Assembly (NCBI GenBank): GCA_020056965.1
Contig: JAGVGT010000074.1
Location: 1 to 45,995 of the forward strand
DNA: 45,995 nucleotides
Direction of reading: 5' to 3'
Origin: Deltaproteobacteria bacterium
GTDB lineage: Bacteria > Desulfobacterota > Desulfobulbia > Desulfobulbales > JAGXFP01
A program made the position numbers and the translations under genes. This document shows, one piece after another, positions 33,982 through 43,500 of this stretch (position 1 is its first letter; every line of letters begins with the position of its first letter). The notes under the pieces were generated by a model that made no database searches, was not told where the DNA came from, and worked only from the letters and a program-made list of their open reading frames with translations.

Positions 33982-35116
33982 AAACGGCTGAACATATTTC
34001 AACCAGTTGTTCACCAAAGTGTTGCCACTCGAAGCCACTGGCAAAATCTCGACAATTAGACTTGCTCACCAGTGGACTAGCCCCGGTCAGGTTCCTGACT
34101 GCTACCTCGGCAAAACCTCGATAGTCACCGCTGTTCACCAGAAAACCCGAGTAGTTATCGCGAATCGCATCGGGGACGCCGCCGGCGGCAAAAGCCAGGG
34201 TCGGCAGCCCATGGGCGGCGGCTTCGATTGCGACCATCCCGAAACCTTCAACGTCGCCGGGCAGTTCGAGGACCGGGAAAATGAGCAGATCGGCCGCCCC
34301 GTAAGCCTGGGAAAGGGTCTCGTCGGTAACGTTGCCCAGGAAGCGCAGGTGGTTGCCCAGGCCTTGGTTGGCCACTAGTTTCTCGATGCCGAGGCGGGTG
34401 CCGTCGGCCCGCTTCAGCGAGTTGCCCGGTTCAGTGCCGATAATCACCAGAACCGTCTCCGGGCAGGCCGCGATGATCGCCGGGAAGGAGTGCTGCAGAA
34501 ATTCGGACAGGCCCTTGCGCGGGACCAGGCGCCCGACTGAGAGCAAGACCTTTTTGCCAACCAGGTCGTGGCGGGCCAGGAAATCAGCATCTTTTCCGGG
34601 GAGATGTCGCGGTAAAGCAACGCCAGGGTGCAGGATTCTGATCCTGTCCGGCGCCACTCCTTGGTTTTCGGCCAAGCGGGCGGTGTTGCGGCTGTTGGCG
34701 ATGACCAGGTCCATTCGCCGGAGCCACGGGACAAAAAACCTCTGGTAAACCCGGTTGTCCGAGGTCAGATCAAGGCCGTGGACAAAGGCGATGGCGGGAA
34801 TTTGGTGGCGCAATTTGACCATCCCGGCCAGGGGGGCGGTAACGCCGCTACCGGCCAAGGAAAAACGATATTTTTTACGGGAACTGGCCGCCATGGTTTG
34901 GAACATGGCTTGCAGCAGGAAGAGGGGCAGGGGCGCGATCCGGCAGCCTAGCGCCTCGGTCGGTGGCGGGGCAAACTTCGCGCAGCCGCTCGGCCCGATC
35001 AAAGTGCAGGAGTAATGCTGGCTGAGTTGTCCAACTGCATGCTCCATCAACCGTTCCATGCCACCGACCAGGGGAGGGAAATTTCTGGTGATGATCAGGA
35101 TCTTTTCGCGGGCCAT
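33980..35116 (-). CDS. Family 4 glycosyltransferase
   Basis: GT-B glycosyltransferase of 378 residues. It starts ILIITRNFPPLVGGMERLM, the usual GT4 glycine-rich opening, and carries VLLSVGRLVPRKGLSEFL and the donor-binding acidic pair around EGFGMVAIEAAAHGLP. It probably adds a hexose to an LPS core or glycan acceptor. It lies upstream of and in the same direction as the GT9 gene, separated by 136 nt, so the two may be one unit with the radical SAM gene. Sugar specificity is unknown. Confidence 0.88.
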   Translation of the reverse strand: MAREKILIITRNFPPLVGGMERLMEHAVGQLSQHYSCTLIGPSGCAKFAPPPTEALGCRIAPLPLFLLQAMFQTMAASSRKKYRFSLAGSGVTAPLAGMVKLRHQIPAIAFVHGLDLTSDNRVYQRFFVPWLRRMDLVIANSRNTARLAENQGVAPDRIRILHPGVALPRHLPGKDADFLARHDLVGKKVLLSVGRLVPRKGLSEFLQHSFPAIIAACPETVLVIIGTEPGNSLKRADGTRLGIEKLVANQGLGNHLRFLGNVTDETLSQAYGAADLLIFPVLELPGDVEGFGMVAIEAAAHGLPTLAFAAGGVPDAIRDNYSGFLVNSGDYRGFAEVAVRNLTGASPLVSKSNCRDFASGFEWQHFGEQLVEICSAV

Positions 35117-35304
35117 TCGGACTTTGTCTTGTTATTTGGATTTTACCAGCATCCGGATCTTGCCGGGGCTGGGTCAGAACCGTCCCCTAATAATCGGCCG
35201 GCCCGTTCAGGCGACGAAGTTAACATGAATTTTCCGCGAAGAAAAATCTTTCGTAGGCCGCAGAGATAATCTTGGTCAAATAATTCGCCCTGGCGGAGAC
35301 CCGT

Positions 35305-35333
35305 CGCTGGTGGCGCTGTATACGCCGCCAGCG
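35305..35333. repeat. 11-bp hairpin in the leader of the oligosaccharyltransferase gene
   Basis: CGCTGGTGGCG (35305-35315) and CGCCGCCAGCG (35323-35333) pair with one G-U wobble around a 7-nt loop. It lies about 80 nt before the oligosaccharyltransferase start, inside the 299-nt divergent region 35117-35415. That region also contains a TGGGTCAGAACCGTCCCC stretch at about 35169-35186, resembling dispersed transposase-linked repeats, and shows no gene. Confidence 0.45.
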
Positions 35334-35415
35334 GAATTGCGGGATATGGCCGTTGCTCGGCGCCGGGGGTTCCCAATCCCGAGCTTCCCGGTTATTGTAG
35401 CTGGATGCTTTCCAT

Positions 35416-37662
35416 ATGGCCCGGTTCCTCAGATTAACTCTAATTCACTTTGCCATCATGCTTGATATTCAGGAATCTCTCAAAAAGATCTCGGCAACCA
35501 GGGTGTCTACTGTGGTTCTCCTGCTGCTCGTAGCTCTGGCCGGTTTTTACCTCAGATATGACAACCTTTCGACCTGGTCGAACAGCAAAAGCTTCTACTT
35601 TACCTCCTCCGGGCTGCCGATCACCCTGGATGCCGATCCCTATTACTATCTGGATATCGCTAAGGATCTTTTGTCCGGGCGGATCAAAGCATTTGATGAA
35701 ATGCGCAATTTCCCCACCGGGGGGGTGAGAACTTCGGCGGCCCCCCTGTTGTCGGTCCTGTTGGCGGCGATAGCTTTTTTGACCGATCAACCCCTGGAAT
35801 GGGTGGCGGTGCTGATCCCGCCGTTCCTCGGGGTTTTATTGGCTGTGCCGGTCTATTTTTTGGCAGTGGCCCTGGTCTCGGATGCGGCTATCCCATTCGG
35901 CGGCGGCCGGCGGGTAAGCTTGAACGAGGCCAAGTTTACCGGCGCCCTGGCGGCCCTGTTTGCTCTGCTGTCTCCCCCCTTGGTGGTGAGAAGCTCGATC
36001 GGTTGGTGTGACACCGATATCCTCAATGTAACCTGGGCCGTCCTGTGTCTCTGGTTGGCCGGCGAATTTTATGCCGCCCAAAACAGGAGGACGGCCAACC
36101 GATATTTTCTGGCCTGGTTTCTGGCCTTTCTGGGTTTCGCCTGGTGGTGGGACCAGGCGGTTGCCCCGGTGGTCTTGCTGGCCGGGGCGCCAATGTTTAT
36201 GGCGGTATTGCTGGTAATAAACCGCTTCACTAAGAAACAAATCCTTTACGCTATTCCGATCGCGGTCATCGTCTTGAGCCTGTTGGCCTGGCAAGGCGGG
36301 TGGTGGGCGAAGGTTCAGTCCATGTACGCCTATGTATTCGGCTCCGATTCAGGCGGCACAGTTTTTCCGGCTTTCGAAGGTCTGGTCGACGAACAAGGCG
36401 ATCGCAACTTTATGCGGATCGCCAAAAGTATCGGCGGGAATCCCTATCTCTTCATCGGTTCACTGGCCGGCCTCTTGCCGCTGTCCCTTTTAGCCCGGAA
36501 GAAGTTTTTGTTTTTACTCCCCTTGCTGGCCCTGAGCGCCTTGTCCTTCAAGGGCATGCGCTTTATGATTTTCGCCGCGCCTCTGTTTGGCCTTGGGGTC
36601 GCCGCCTTGCTGTTAATCGGTTTAGTGCTGCTCCGAAGCCTTAAATCCAGCCGTTTTGTGGTCGTCTTCGGCCTGACCTTGTTTCTGGTCCAATCGCCGA
36701 TTGCCGTCTCGCAACTGTATGACAGCGGTCGACCAGTCCTGTCGCCCCGGGTCTATGACGGGATGCAGGCCATCGCCGCTAACACCCCGGATGACAGTGT
36801 GATTTGGTCATCATGGGGGCATGGCCACCCTCTGGTCTATTTTGCCGGCCGCAGGACGATCGGGGATGGCATGTTCCATTCCGCCATGCTCGATTTCGTC
36901 AGCAAGTTCCCGTTCGCGACCAACAATCTCAGGTTATCGGCCAACTGGATTCAGTTCTATGCGACCAACGGCCCTCAAGGCTTAGCGAAGGCATTTCAAA
37001 CCCTGACCGGTGATCCGCAAAACTGGGCGGAGGGAGTGAACGGCTTGAAGAAGTTGTTGGCGGCCGGAGTTGCCGGCAGTCGGGAGATGCTGATCAAGGA
37101 CTATGGCCTCGCCCCGCAAGCGGCGGAAAGTTTCCTGACTTTCCTGTTCCCGGTTACGGCTCCGCCGATCTACGTTTTCATGGACTATAAGCTGGTTTCC
37201 GAGAATTGGTACGAAATGGGCAAGTGGAATCTGGCGGCTAAAACAGGTCCCAAAAACAACTACACCTTGATCCCGATTGATTATTACATCGCGAACAGCT
37301 ACTCCGTCCAGGGTGATACCATTTTGGGCGGATTCTCTACAGATTTACAGAACGGCATTTTCAATCTGAACGGCGGCATGAAAAAACTGGCGGCAATTTC
37401 AATTGATCAAGGCGGGGTTATTGATTGGCTGAGATACCCAGATCGAGGGCGGATGCATTTTATGTATTTGTCCAGAGATAAAAAAAAGGTGCTGATGACG
37501 GGACTGATCGCCGACTTGCAGGTTAAGGATACGGTCCTGGTCAAACTGTTTTTTGAAAAACAGCCCAGCCCCTATTTTGAGGAGCAAAAGCTCTCGGACC
37601 CGCCGGCCTATATGCTCTGCAAGGTTAATGGTGAAAAATATTCGGTGGCCTCGGCCTTGTGA
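35416..37662 (+). CDS. STT3/PglB-like oligosaccharyltransferase
   Basis: Membrane protein of 748 residues with about 11-13 transmembrane helices (residues 30-450) and a periplasmic C-terminal domain. Catalytic-type acidic motifs are present: LDADPYYYLDIA (near 71-82) and GWCDTDILNV (near 196), as in STT3/PglB enzymes that move a lipid-linked glycan to asparagine in N-x-S/T sequons. The signature WWDYG aligns with W464-SSW-G468 (WSSWGHGHP), so the second W and the D are serine. This is unusual and may change acceptor recognition, or mark a subfamily. A start at the ATG at 35458 is also possible. Being near GT4 and GT9 genes suggests linkage to glycan assembly. Confidence 0.85.
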   Translation: MARFLRLTLIHFAIMLDIQESLKKISATRVSTVVLLLLVALAGFYLRYDNLSTWSNSKSFYFTSSGLPITLDADPYYYLDIAKDLLSGRIKAFDEMRNFPTGGVRTSAAPLLSVLLAAIAFLTDQPLEWVAVLIPPFLGVLLAVPVYFLAVALVSDAAIPFGGGRRVSLNEAKFTGALAALFALLSPPLVVRSSIGWCDTDILNVTWAVLCLWLAGEFYAAQNRRTANRYFLAWFLAFLGFAWWWDQAVAPVVLLAGAPMFMAVLLVINRFTKKQILYAIPIAVIVLSLLAWQGGWWAKVQSMYAYVFGSDSGGTVFPAFEGLVDEQGDRNFMRIAKSIGGNPYLFIGSLAGLLPLSLLARKKFLFLLPLLALSALSFKGMRFMIFAAPLFGLGVAALLLIGLVLLRSLKSSRFVVVFGLTLFLVQSPIAVSQLYDSGRPVLSPRVYDGMQAIAANTPDDSVIWSSWGHGHPLVYFAGRRTIGDGMFHSAMLDFVSKFPFATNNLRLSANWIQFYATNGPQGLAKAFQTLTGDPQNWAEGVNGLKKLLAAGVAGSREMLIKDYGLAPQAAESFLTFLFPVTAPPIYVFMDYKLVSENWYEMGKWNLAAKTGPKNNYTLIPIDYYIANSYSVQGDTILGGFSTDLQNGIFNLNGGMKKLAAISIDQGGVIDWLRYPDRGRMHFMYLSRDKKKVLMTGLIADLQVKDTVLVKLFFEKQPSPYFEEQKLSDPPAYMLCKVNGEKYSVASAL

Positions 37663-37777
37663 AGCAAGGTTGCCGGTTGTTGTCGATGAAATCATCTGAT
37701 AACAGCTTTTCAGCCGCAGTCACCTGTTCCGGCGCCGGCCATGGCTTATCTCCACCCCGGTTTCGGCCTTGGGGGGC

Positions 37778-38341
37778 TTATTTTATCTTTTCGATCCGGC
37801 TGATCACCAGGACCATTTTGCGGCCGAACCGGGCCCGCACCTTGGTAAAGTAAACCCTGACCCGGTCGCCGGCCGCCGGCCGCCAGGAGGGTGGCTCCTT
37901 CTTGGTGCCGCGCTTCATCTCCATGGTGACGACCTGGCCGCTCGCCGGAAAGTCAAATCTGATCCTCCTCCACCCCACCTTGCGAACCAAACCGACGGCG
38001 GGGCTGGTAATCTCCTGGCGAGCGGGAGCCTTCTTGACCTGCGCGACGGCGGCGGCCACCAGGGCCACTCTGCCGTTGGCCCGAGTTTTGGGGGAGAAGC
38101 GTACCGTGACGGTATCGCCCGGCTGCGGCCGATAATGGCCGGGGCTGAACACGGTCTTCCGGCCGGTCTGGTATTTCACCGGCTGCGGGCCGCCCGAGTT
38201 GACGATCAGCCCGCTAAAGCCGCTTTTCACCACCACTCCGGTCACCGCCCGCTCGGCGGCCTGGAGCTGGGCGCTATGCCAGAGGACCAGGCATAAAACC
38301 ATCCCGATCAGAACCGTCTGCCTGCCGTATCTGCCAATCAT
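37778..38341 (-). CDS. Secreted protein with internal duplication
   Basis: Protein of 187 residues with a basic N-terminus and hydrophobic segment ending in QAAERA, a probable Sec signal peptide cut near residue 28. The mature part consists of two related beta-rich halves of about 70 residues. Both share a GxVxKxG opening, a PxxGDxVxVxF strand and a RxxGRxxLV segment followed by a lysine. It resembles a pair of small beta-barrel domains. I do not recognise a family. It is convergent with the oligosaccharyltransferase gene. Confidence 0.65.
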   Translation of the reverse strand: MIGRYGRQTVLIGMVLCLVLWHSAQLQAAERAVTGVVVKSGFSGLIVNSGGPQPVKYQTGRKTVFSPGHYRPQPGDTVTVRFSPKTRANGRVALVAAAVAQVKKAPARQEITSPAVGLVRKVGWRRIRFDFPASGQVVTMEMKRGTKKEPPSWRPAAGDRVRVYFTKVRARFGRKMVLVISRIEKIK

Positions 38342-38671
38342 CTCTCGTCATTTCCCGGAAGCTGAATCGAACCTCGTCACTATTCGATGGTGGGGAGCTG
38401 GAAGACCTTACGACCCCCCAGTCAAATTCTTCACCAATCCCGACGATTATGCAAATTCATTTTAACTACCATGCCTGGACTTGCGGCGGGCAAAGAGAGG
38501 GGGAGGTGAGGCTGCCTCCGTCCGTACGGCAATTCCAACCTTCTCGAATGGCCCCATCATGGCTCCGTGCGCAATGTTGCGTGCGAAACGGTATTGAGTT
38601 ATGAATATCCAGGTTTGTCGGTTGAATTAACTGACCGCTAAATAACGGAACGAATCAGTCTGGAGAAATTG
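38342..38671. other. Intergenic region upstream of the lipoprotein
   Basis: About 330 nt separate the divergent secreted-protein and lipoprotein genes. No gene is credible here. A weak promoter candidate for the lipoprotein is TTGTCG (38615-38620) with TAAATA (38639-38644), 18 nt apart. Confidence 0.35.
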
Positions 38672-39247
38672 ATGAACAAATTCCTCAAAGCTGCATTACT
38701 TATGGTTTGCGCTACAGTTTTGTCCGCCTGTGCAACCACCAGAATTTACGTGGATCCCCAGTATCACAAGGCAAGTTACGAATCATTACGTCAATTAGCA
38801 GCTCCGATGCTGGTCAAGGTTACAGTCAATTTCCAGCGTGATGGCAAACCGTTGCCCACCGCGAATGGTGAGTTAAGGGAGAATGTCGAACGCACTTTGC
38901 GGGCGAGCAGAGTTTTCACCCCGATCGAAAATCGTAAGGTGCCCATAGAGTTGACCATTGTCGCGAATAAGATTATCGATCCGGATACCATCCGGGCCAA
39001 GGGCTTTGGCGCTGGTTTGACTGACGCAGTCACTGGCCCGATGATTGATGACAACTACGAGTTCAATTTCACCTATCTAAGCATCAATAACCACCAACCT
39101 GTCCAGGCTGCTTATCTCCATGCAATCCATATCGCCCCAGCAGCTTCCGGAGTTAAAGCAACCGCCTTGAACAACGCTTTCGCTAAGGTCGTGGAGGATG
39201 TCGTCCTCAACTTTATTAAAGATCTTCAGGATAATGGGCAGGTATAA
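38672..39247 (+). CDS. Predicted lipoprotein of unknown function
   Basis: Protein of 191 residues with a lipoprotein signal peptide: basic start MNKFLK, a hydrophobic core and lipobox LSAC, with cysteine 20 of this start as the modified residue. The mature part has no recognised domain; it is mixed alpha/beta with a conserved-looking NRKVPIELTIVANKIIDPD stretch. GGAG at 38662-38665 places the start at the ATG at 38672, one codon after an in-frame TTG. The residue after the cysteine is alanine, so outer-membrane sorting by Lol is expected. A strong REP-like hairpin follows and may end its transcript. Confidence 0.75.
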   Translation: MNKFLKAALLMVCATVLSACATTRIYVDPQYHKASYESLRQLAAPMLVKVTVNFQRDGKPLPTANGELRENVERTLRASRVFTPIENRKVPIELTIVANKIIDPDTIRAKGFGAGLTDAVTGPMIDDNYEFNFTYLSINNHQPVQAAYLHAIHIAPAASGVKATALNNAFAKVVEDVVLNFIKDLQDNGQV

Positions 39248-39328
39248 CGCAACACGCTTCAACTGGCAGGGGCCAGGGGTGACAGAAAAGCAATTCTAAT
39301 TACCACTAATCTTCAGCCGGTTTTCTCC

Positions 39329-39400
39329 GTCATTCCGGCGCAAGCCGGAATCCAGTGCGAGTGGTCATTTTTTCTGGATTCCGGCTTGCGCCGGAATGAC
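39329..39400. repeat. Large perfect inverted repeat (CATTCCGGC type)
   Basis: Arms at 39329-39355 and 39374-39400 are 27 nt each and perfectly complementary, with an 18-nt loop containing CATTTTTT. The arm begins GTCATTCCGGCGCAAGCC. This is a widespread dispersed palindromic element (REP/MITE-like). It may act as a terminator after the lipoprotein gene. Confidence 0.85.
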
Positions 39401-39472
39401 TTTAAAGCAAGTGCCCGATCAGTACCAAACACACAATTTTCTTGTCATTAATCATCTTCCTGCTGAGAACCC

Positions 39473-40144
39473 ATGACGCATAATCATCGTATCGTCCAGC
39501 CCGGCCGCAAGGCCGGAACCGTTTTGGCGGACTCCGGCGAAGTACTCACCCCGCCGGCCGATTGGGCCTTTCTGGCCGCCGGCGACGCGGCCATCACCAG
39601 AAGTATCAAGGCCAAGGGGGTGACCTGGGTTGTCCAGCTCAAGATGGGCCGCCGACTGATCGCCAAGGGGATCTGGGCCAGCCAGGGGGATATCCTGGCC
39701 GCCCAGGCAGAGGTGGCCGCCAAGCGGGCTGCCCCGGACTACGCCAGGAAGCGGGCGGGTGACCTGGCCCGGCGGGCGGCCAAACACCAGGTCTATGAAG
39801 GGGAGTTTCTGGCCGAGGTGGTCGCCTTTCTGAACTTTGCCGCCCGCTACCAGCGCGAGGCGCAGCTTCTGGCCGAGAAGGTCACCACCCACGCAACCCC
39901 GGTGGGCAGCGGCACGGTGGCCCGGACCGAACGCATCCCCATCGCCAAGCGGGCCGAGGCCGCGGTGATCGCCTGGCTGCGCCACGCCACCACGGGTTAC
40001 GACTCCCTGCGCATTGCCCGGGTCAAAGGTAAAAGAAGAGAGGTGCGCAGACAGCTGGCGGCAAAATCCGTCGAACTGCTGCAGGCCTACCGGCAGGGGC
40101 GGGATACGGGGGAGGATTGCCCCCTGAAAAGAGCGTTGGGTTAA
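39473..40144 (+). CDS. DUF2293 domain-containing protein
   Basis: Protein of 223 residues, very basic and alanine-rich. The C-terminal segment (residues about 155-215) has AVIAWLRHATTGYDSLRIARVKGKR and REVRRQLA, which is the typical DUF2293 domain. The function of that domain is not known; the charge and conserved Arg/Lys residues suggest nucleic acid contact. The N-terminal half may form a small beta domain and a helical linker. About 136 nt at its 3' end reappear as a diverged copy at 40294-40432. Confidence 0.82.
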   Translation: MTHNHRIVQPGRKAGTVLADSGEVLTPPADWAFLAAGDAAITRSIKAKGVTWVVQLKMGRRLIAKGIWASQGDILAAQAEVAAKRAAPDYARKRAGDLARRAAKHQVYEGEFLAEVVAFLNFAARYQREAQLLAEKVTTHATPVGSGTVARTERIPIAKRAEAAVIAWLRHATTGYDSLRIARVKGKRREVRRQLAAKSVELLQAYRQGRDTGEDCPLKRALG

Positions 40145-40251
40145 TCTCTGAGAAAGTTGATCTAAGAGAAAAATAGATCTGTCTCGAATTGGGCAATACC
40201 CATCGGCAATGCTATTTCAGAGGCAATTAGTCATGGCCGAACAGCCACATG

Positions 40252-40273
40252 AGCCAAGAGCGGACTTGACCCC
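40252..40273 (-). repeat. TGACCCC-type repeat A, left copy
   Basis: A 22-nt sequence ending CGGACTTGACCCC. Its exact reverse complement occurs at 44669-44690 on the other side of the STAND gene, and a one-mismatch version at 45026-45047. It forms part of the nested inverted flanks of that gene. Confidence 0.8.
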
Positions 40274-40293
40274 TCTGTATTTGACCCCTCTGT

Positions 40294-40432
40294 GCGCATT
40301 GCCCGGGTCAAAGGCAAAAGAAGAGAGGTGCGCAGACAGCTCGCGGCAAAATCCGTCGAACTGCTGCAGGCATACCGGCAGGGGCGGGAGGTGGGGGAGA
40401 ACTGCCCCTTGAAAAAGGCCCTGGGTTCGTGA
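40294..40432 (+). pseudogene. Duplicated 3' fragment of the DUF2293 gene
   Basis: This fragment repeats 40009-40144 with scattered substitutions and in-frame coding for the last part of DUF2293 (from IARVKGKRREVRRQ on), ending at TGA 40430-40432 with one extra codon. It has no start or N-terminal part. The copy begins directly after TTGACCCCTCTG, so it was probably created by the rearrangement that brought the repeats and the STAND gene. The differences look neutral, suggesting divergence over some time or a related donor copy. Confidence 0.8.
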
Positions 40433-40526
40433 AGATATGGCTATGTTTGTTGGGCTTGGAATAGAACTGTTTCTGGGGTGGTGAGAAGGGACTTCTTAGA
40501 CCTTGTCGCGGGTCACTCTGGGGAAC

Positions 40527-40551
40527 TTGTCAAGAGTAAAGATTTGACCCC
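40527..40551 (-). repeat. TGACCCC-type repeat B, left copy
   Basis: A 25-nt sequence TTGTCAAGAGTAAAG followed by ATTTGACCCC. Its reverse complement, with one mismatch, is at 44926-44950. It lies 36 nt after the stop of the STAND gene. Confidence 0.8.
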
Positions 40552-40586
40552 CCGTACTTCCTGTCCTTCCCCTAGCTTACGTACAA

Positions 40587-43500
40587 TCAGTTGACTTGCT
40601 CTGACCCAGAACTCGATATTGTTTTTCCTTCAATTATTCTTTCAAGCATCTGTTTTGCATCTGCTGATAGATGCACATTCAGATACGGTATTGCAATATC
40701 AAGAATAATAGCAATTTTTGCAAATCCGCTATGCGACAGATCTTCACAGCATTTTTCGATTTCGGAGCACGCTACTGTAGGCATAGCAAAAGCGAAACGT
40801 TGATTTTTTATCGCAAAAATCCAACGTGGTAGCAGTAAATTTTCAAGCGCAGCCTCTTCCCCTAACCCCTCAATACCAAGAGCATTGAGTAGCCGGAAGG
40901 ATCCTTTCCATAATTCCAATGGGCTAAGATACCCAATACTCATTTTATATATTATGGCAGCAGATTGCTGATAAAGAGACTCATCAGGATGGGCACCATT
41001 AAGAACATTCAAGAACTGATCAATGTCACCAGTTAAAACGCTAGCATCTGCAAAGTCAGAACGCCATCGCTTAATCGGGAAATGGTTAGCCTGATTATTA
41101 GAAGCTAAAATTACGCTTGCCTTTAATACATATTGACAAGCATTTGCCCTATTCTCAAAAGTTTTCCAGTACCCATCAGGGAGTTCAGGAATAATACCTA
41201 TTGACCACCCATCTTCTCCGTTCTTTTCAAGATTTTTGTGATGATACATCACCTTAAACATACTAATCATCTTCGGAATAAGGCTATCAAAATCCATATT
41301 TTTAAATATCGATCTAAATGCGATAACGCGGCCATATCCTTCTATGAACAGAGGCGCAATCCCACTTGTTGCAGCTTGAACCCGATCCTTAACTCCAATC
41401 TCTAACCCCAAGATACGTTCGGTAATAGCCAGTATTTCCCAAGACGCACTTATATCAATAACCCGGTAGTCTTTAATTCCTTCATGTGGCTCTTGGTTGC
41501 TACACATGCCAGGGAGAGGATCCATGAAGTCTGTTGGATGCTGTCCAAGAGCTTCAAAATGTATCCAAGCAATACTATGTCGAACAGTTGCATGAAGATG
41601 CCGTATCCGAATATCTTCCGAGAGAGGGATAGCCGCCAGCAAATCAAGAGTGTCCATGTAAAGTGACAGACTGCTCTCGTATTTCATCTGCTTCCATAAC
41701 GCCAAGGCGGCATCAGCCATCAAACCAGCGCTCATGGCTTTTTGAAAGCTGGAATTATTTGCTTTTTCTGCGCCCAACCTAAATAAGCGTTCGGCTTCGG
41801 CCCAATCGCCGTACTTTGCTGAAGCTATGCCGGTATCTCGGCAACAAAAAACAAATTCAACATCAGACATATTCGGCAGTTCGAGGGCTTTATTTGCTAT
41901 TGCGATGGCTTCCTTGTCGCGGTTTGCATGAAAGAGCACTTTAGCCCGCTGATTTAACAACCTTGCTTCATTCGGAAAGTCCTTATCTGCTGCATCCAAT
42001 ACTTCCAAAGCACGATCACTAGAATGGTCATATTCGTCATATATCAATGAGATAGCTACGAGGCAGGCTTTCGTAAGTTCAGGTGCTTTCCACTCCCGTG
42101 ATTTCATTGCGGTAAAATTGAATATAGGAAGAGCCTTATTTACATCTAGCTTCCTGTCCTTAACTTCTTTCCACCAAGCACGACTGATTAAAAGGTTAGC
42201 GAAATCCATATCGAATATACAAATAGCCAACAAATGGTCACGTTTATTTGATGGTAATGCATCAAGTGTTGTGATGAGCTCTAAAAGGTCATCAAGTCCG
42301 CTCAGGCGTGCTCCTTGATATGAGAAAAGGAGTTGCGCTGGCTTAGCTTCTCCCAAGAGTGGTAGCTCGGCGAATTTATCGTTAAATGAATCTGATATCT
42401 CCTTAAGATTCACATTTGCTTCGCAAACATCAATCATGCGAGAAAGGATTCTAACAACGATTGATGACGGAATTTGCACATCAATCGTGTTGAGTATCAT
42501 CCCGTATGCCATAGCTTCGGAAATTTCCTTTTGTTCCGGAGAATTAATTTTGCGAAGTGATTCCTCTATCCGTTCAATGACGTCAATTGCCTTATTTGAA
42601 TCATGTGCGCAGCAAATCAATTTGTATTGCGCCATACGAAGAAAAAAATCAACGCTTGGGTTCTCAGGAAATATCATTTGTCCATTCTTTAATCCCACCA
42701 AAGCAAACCAGCTCATCACATCGTGGAGCTGGTACGAGGCTTTGATTTCAGTTGTAATGATGGTGTATGCCAACTTGGTTAAAACTGTTGTATCTTTTGC
42801 CATAAAGGCATGAAAAAAAGCTGTGCTTAGCTCAAACTGGTTGATGCTATTGCGACTAAGAATGCTACGAGCAATTGCACCATGAACTATTTTAATCTCT
42901 GTCCCCGACAAAACATTATTAGCTGCTCCAGTCAGTAATGGAGAGACACGATAACGGTTCTCCCCTTCCCGTTCAACCCACGGGCCAACAAGTGCATCAA
43001 AGGATTCCCCTGGCAGTTTTGTTGGGGGTGGCGTTTCGGCAACAGCCAAAGCGGTTTCTCGAGAGAAAGCGCCATTAGTCAGGCTAAGTCGGTATGCCAA
43101 TAATCGAGTATTCTCAGACGGGAATTCTTTAACCAGCCTGTCTCGTGCTTCTGATCGAACTCTCTCAACATCTTCGGGCTTGGTTAAATCGGATAGTTCA
43201 ATTGATGGCCACCCTTTAGCACTTAGGGTTCTCACCCTGGCATGAACCAATTGGGGATGCCCGCTTGTGGTAAACCAAATAGTTCGAGCCCATGCTGATA
43301 AATGCTTACCATCAGATAACCCATGTCCGCGCACCATCTCTTCGACCTCGATTTCGTCGAAATAGGAAACTGACACCTCACAACTCTCGCTCTTCCAAAT
43401 TTTCGGTAGAAGTTGAAGCGGGGGACGCATAGGCCCGGTAACAATTACCAGGCCGTTTGCGTTGATAATAGAAAAGACAAGAGAAATAAATTCGCGCTCA

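Larger units (their letters stand above)
40145..40586. other. Repeat-bearing intergenic region between DUF2293 gene and STAND gene
   Basis: This 442-nt stretch holds the minus-orientation repeat at 40252-40273, a second ATTTGACCCCTCTG half-copy at about 40279-40292, the duplicated DUF2293 fragment and another repeat at 40527-40551. It has no intact gene. It forms the left border of the STAND nuclease island. Confidence 0.65.
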
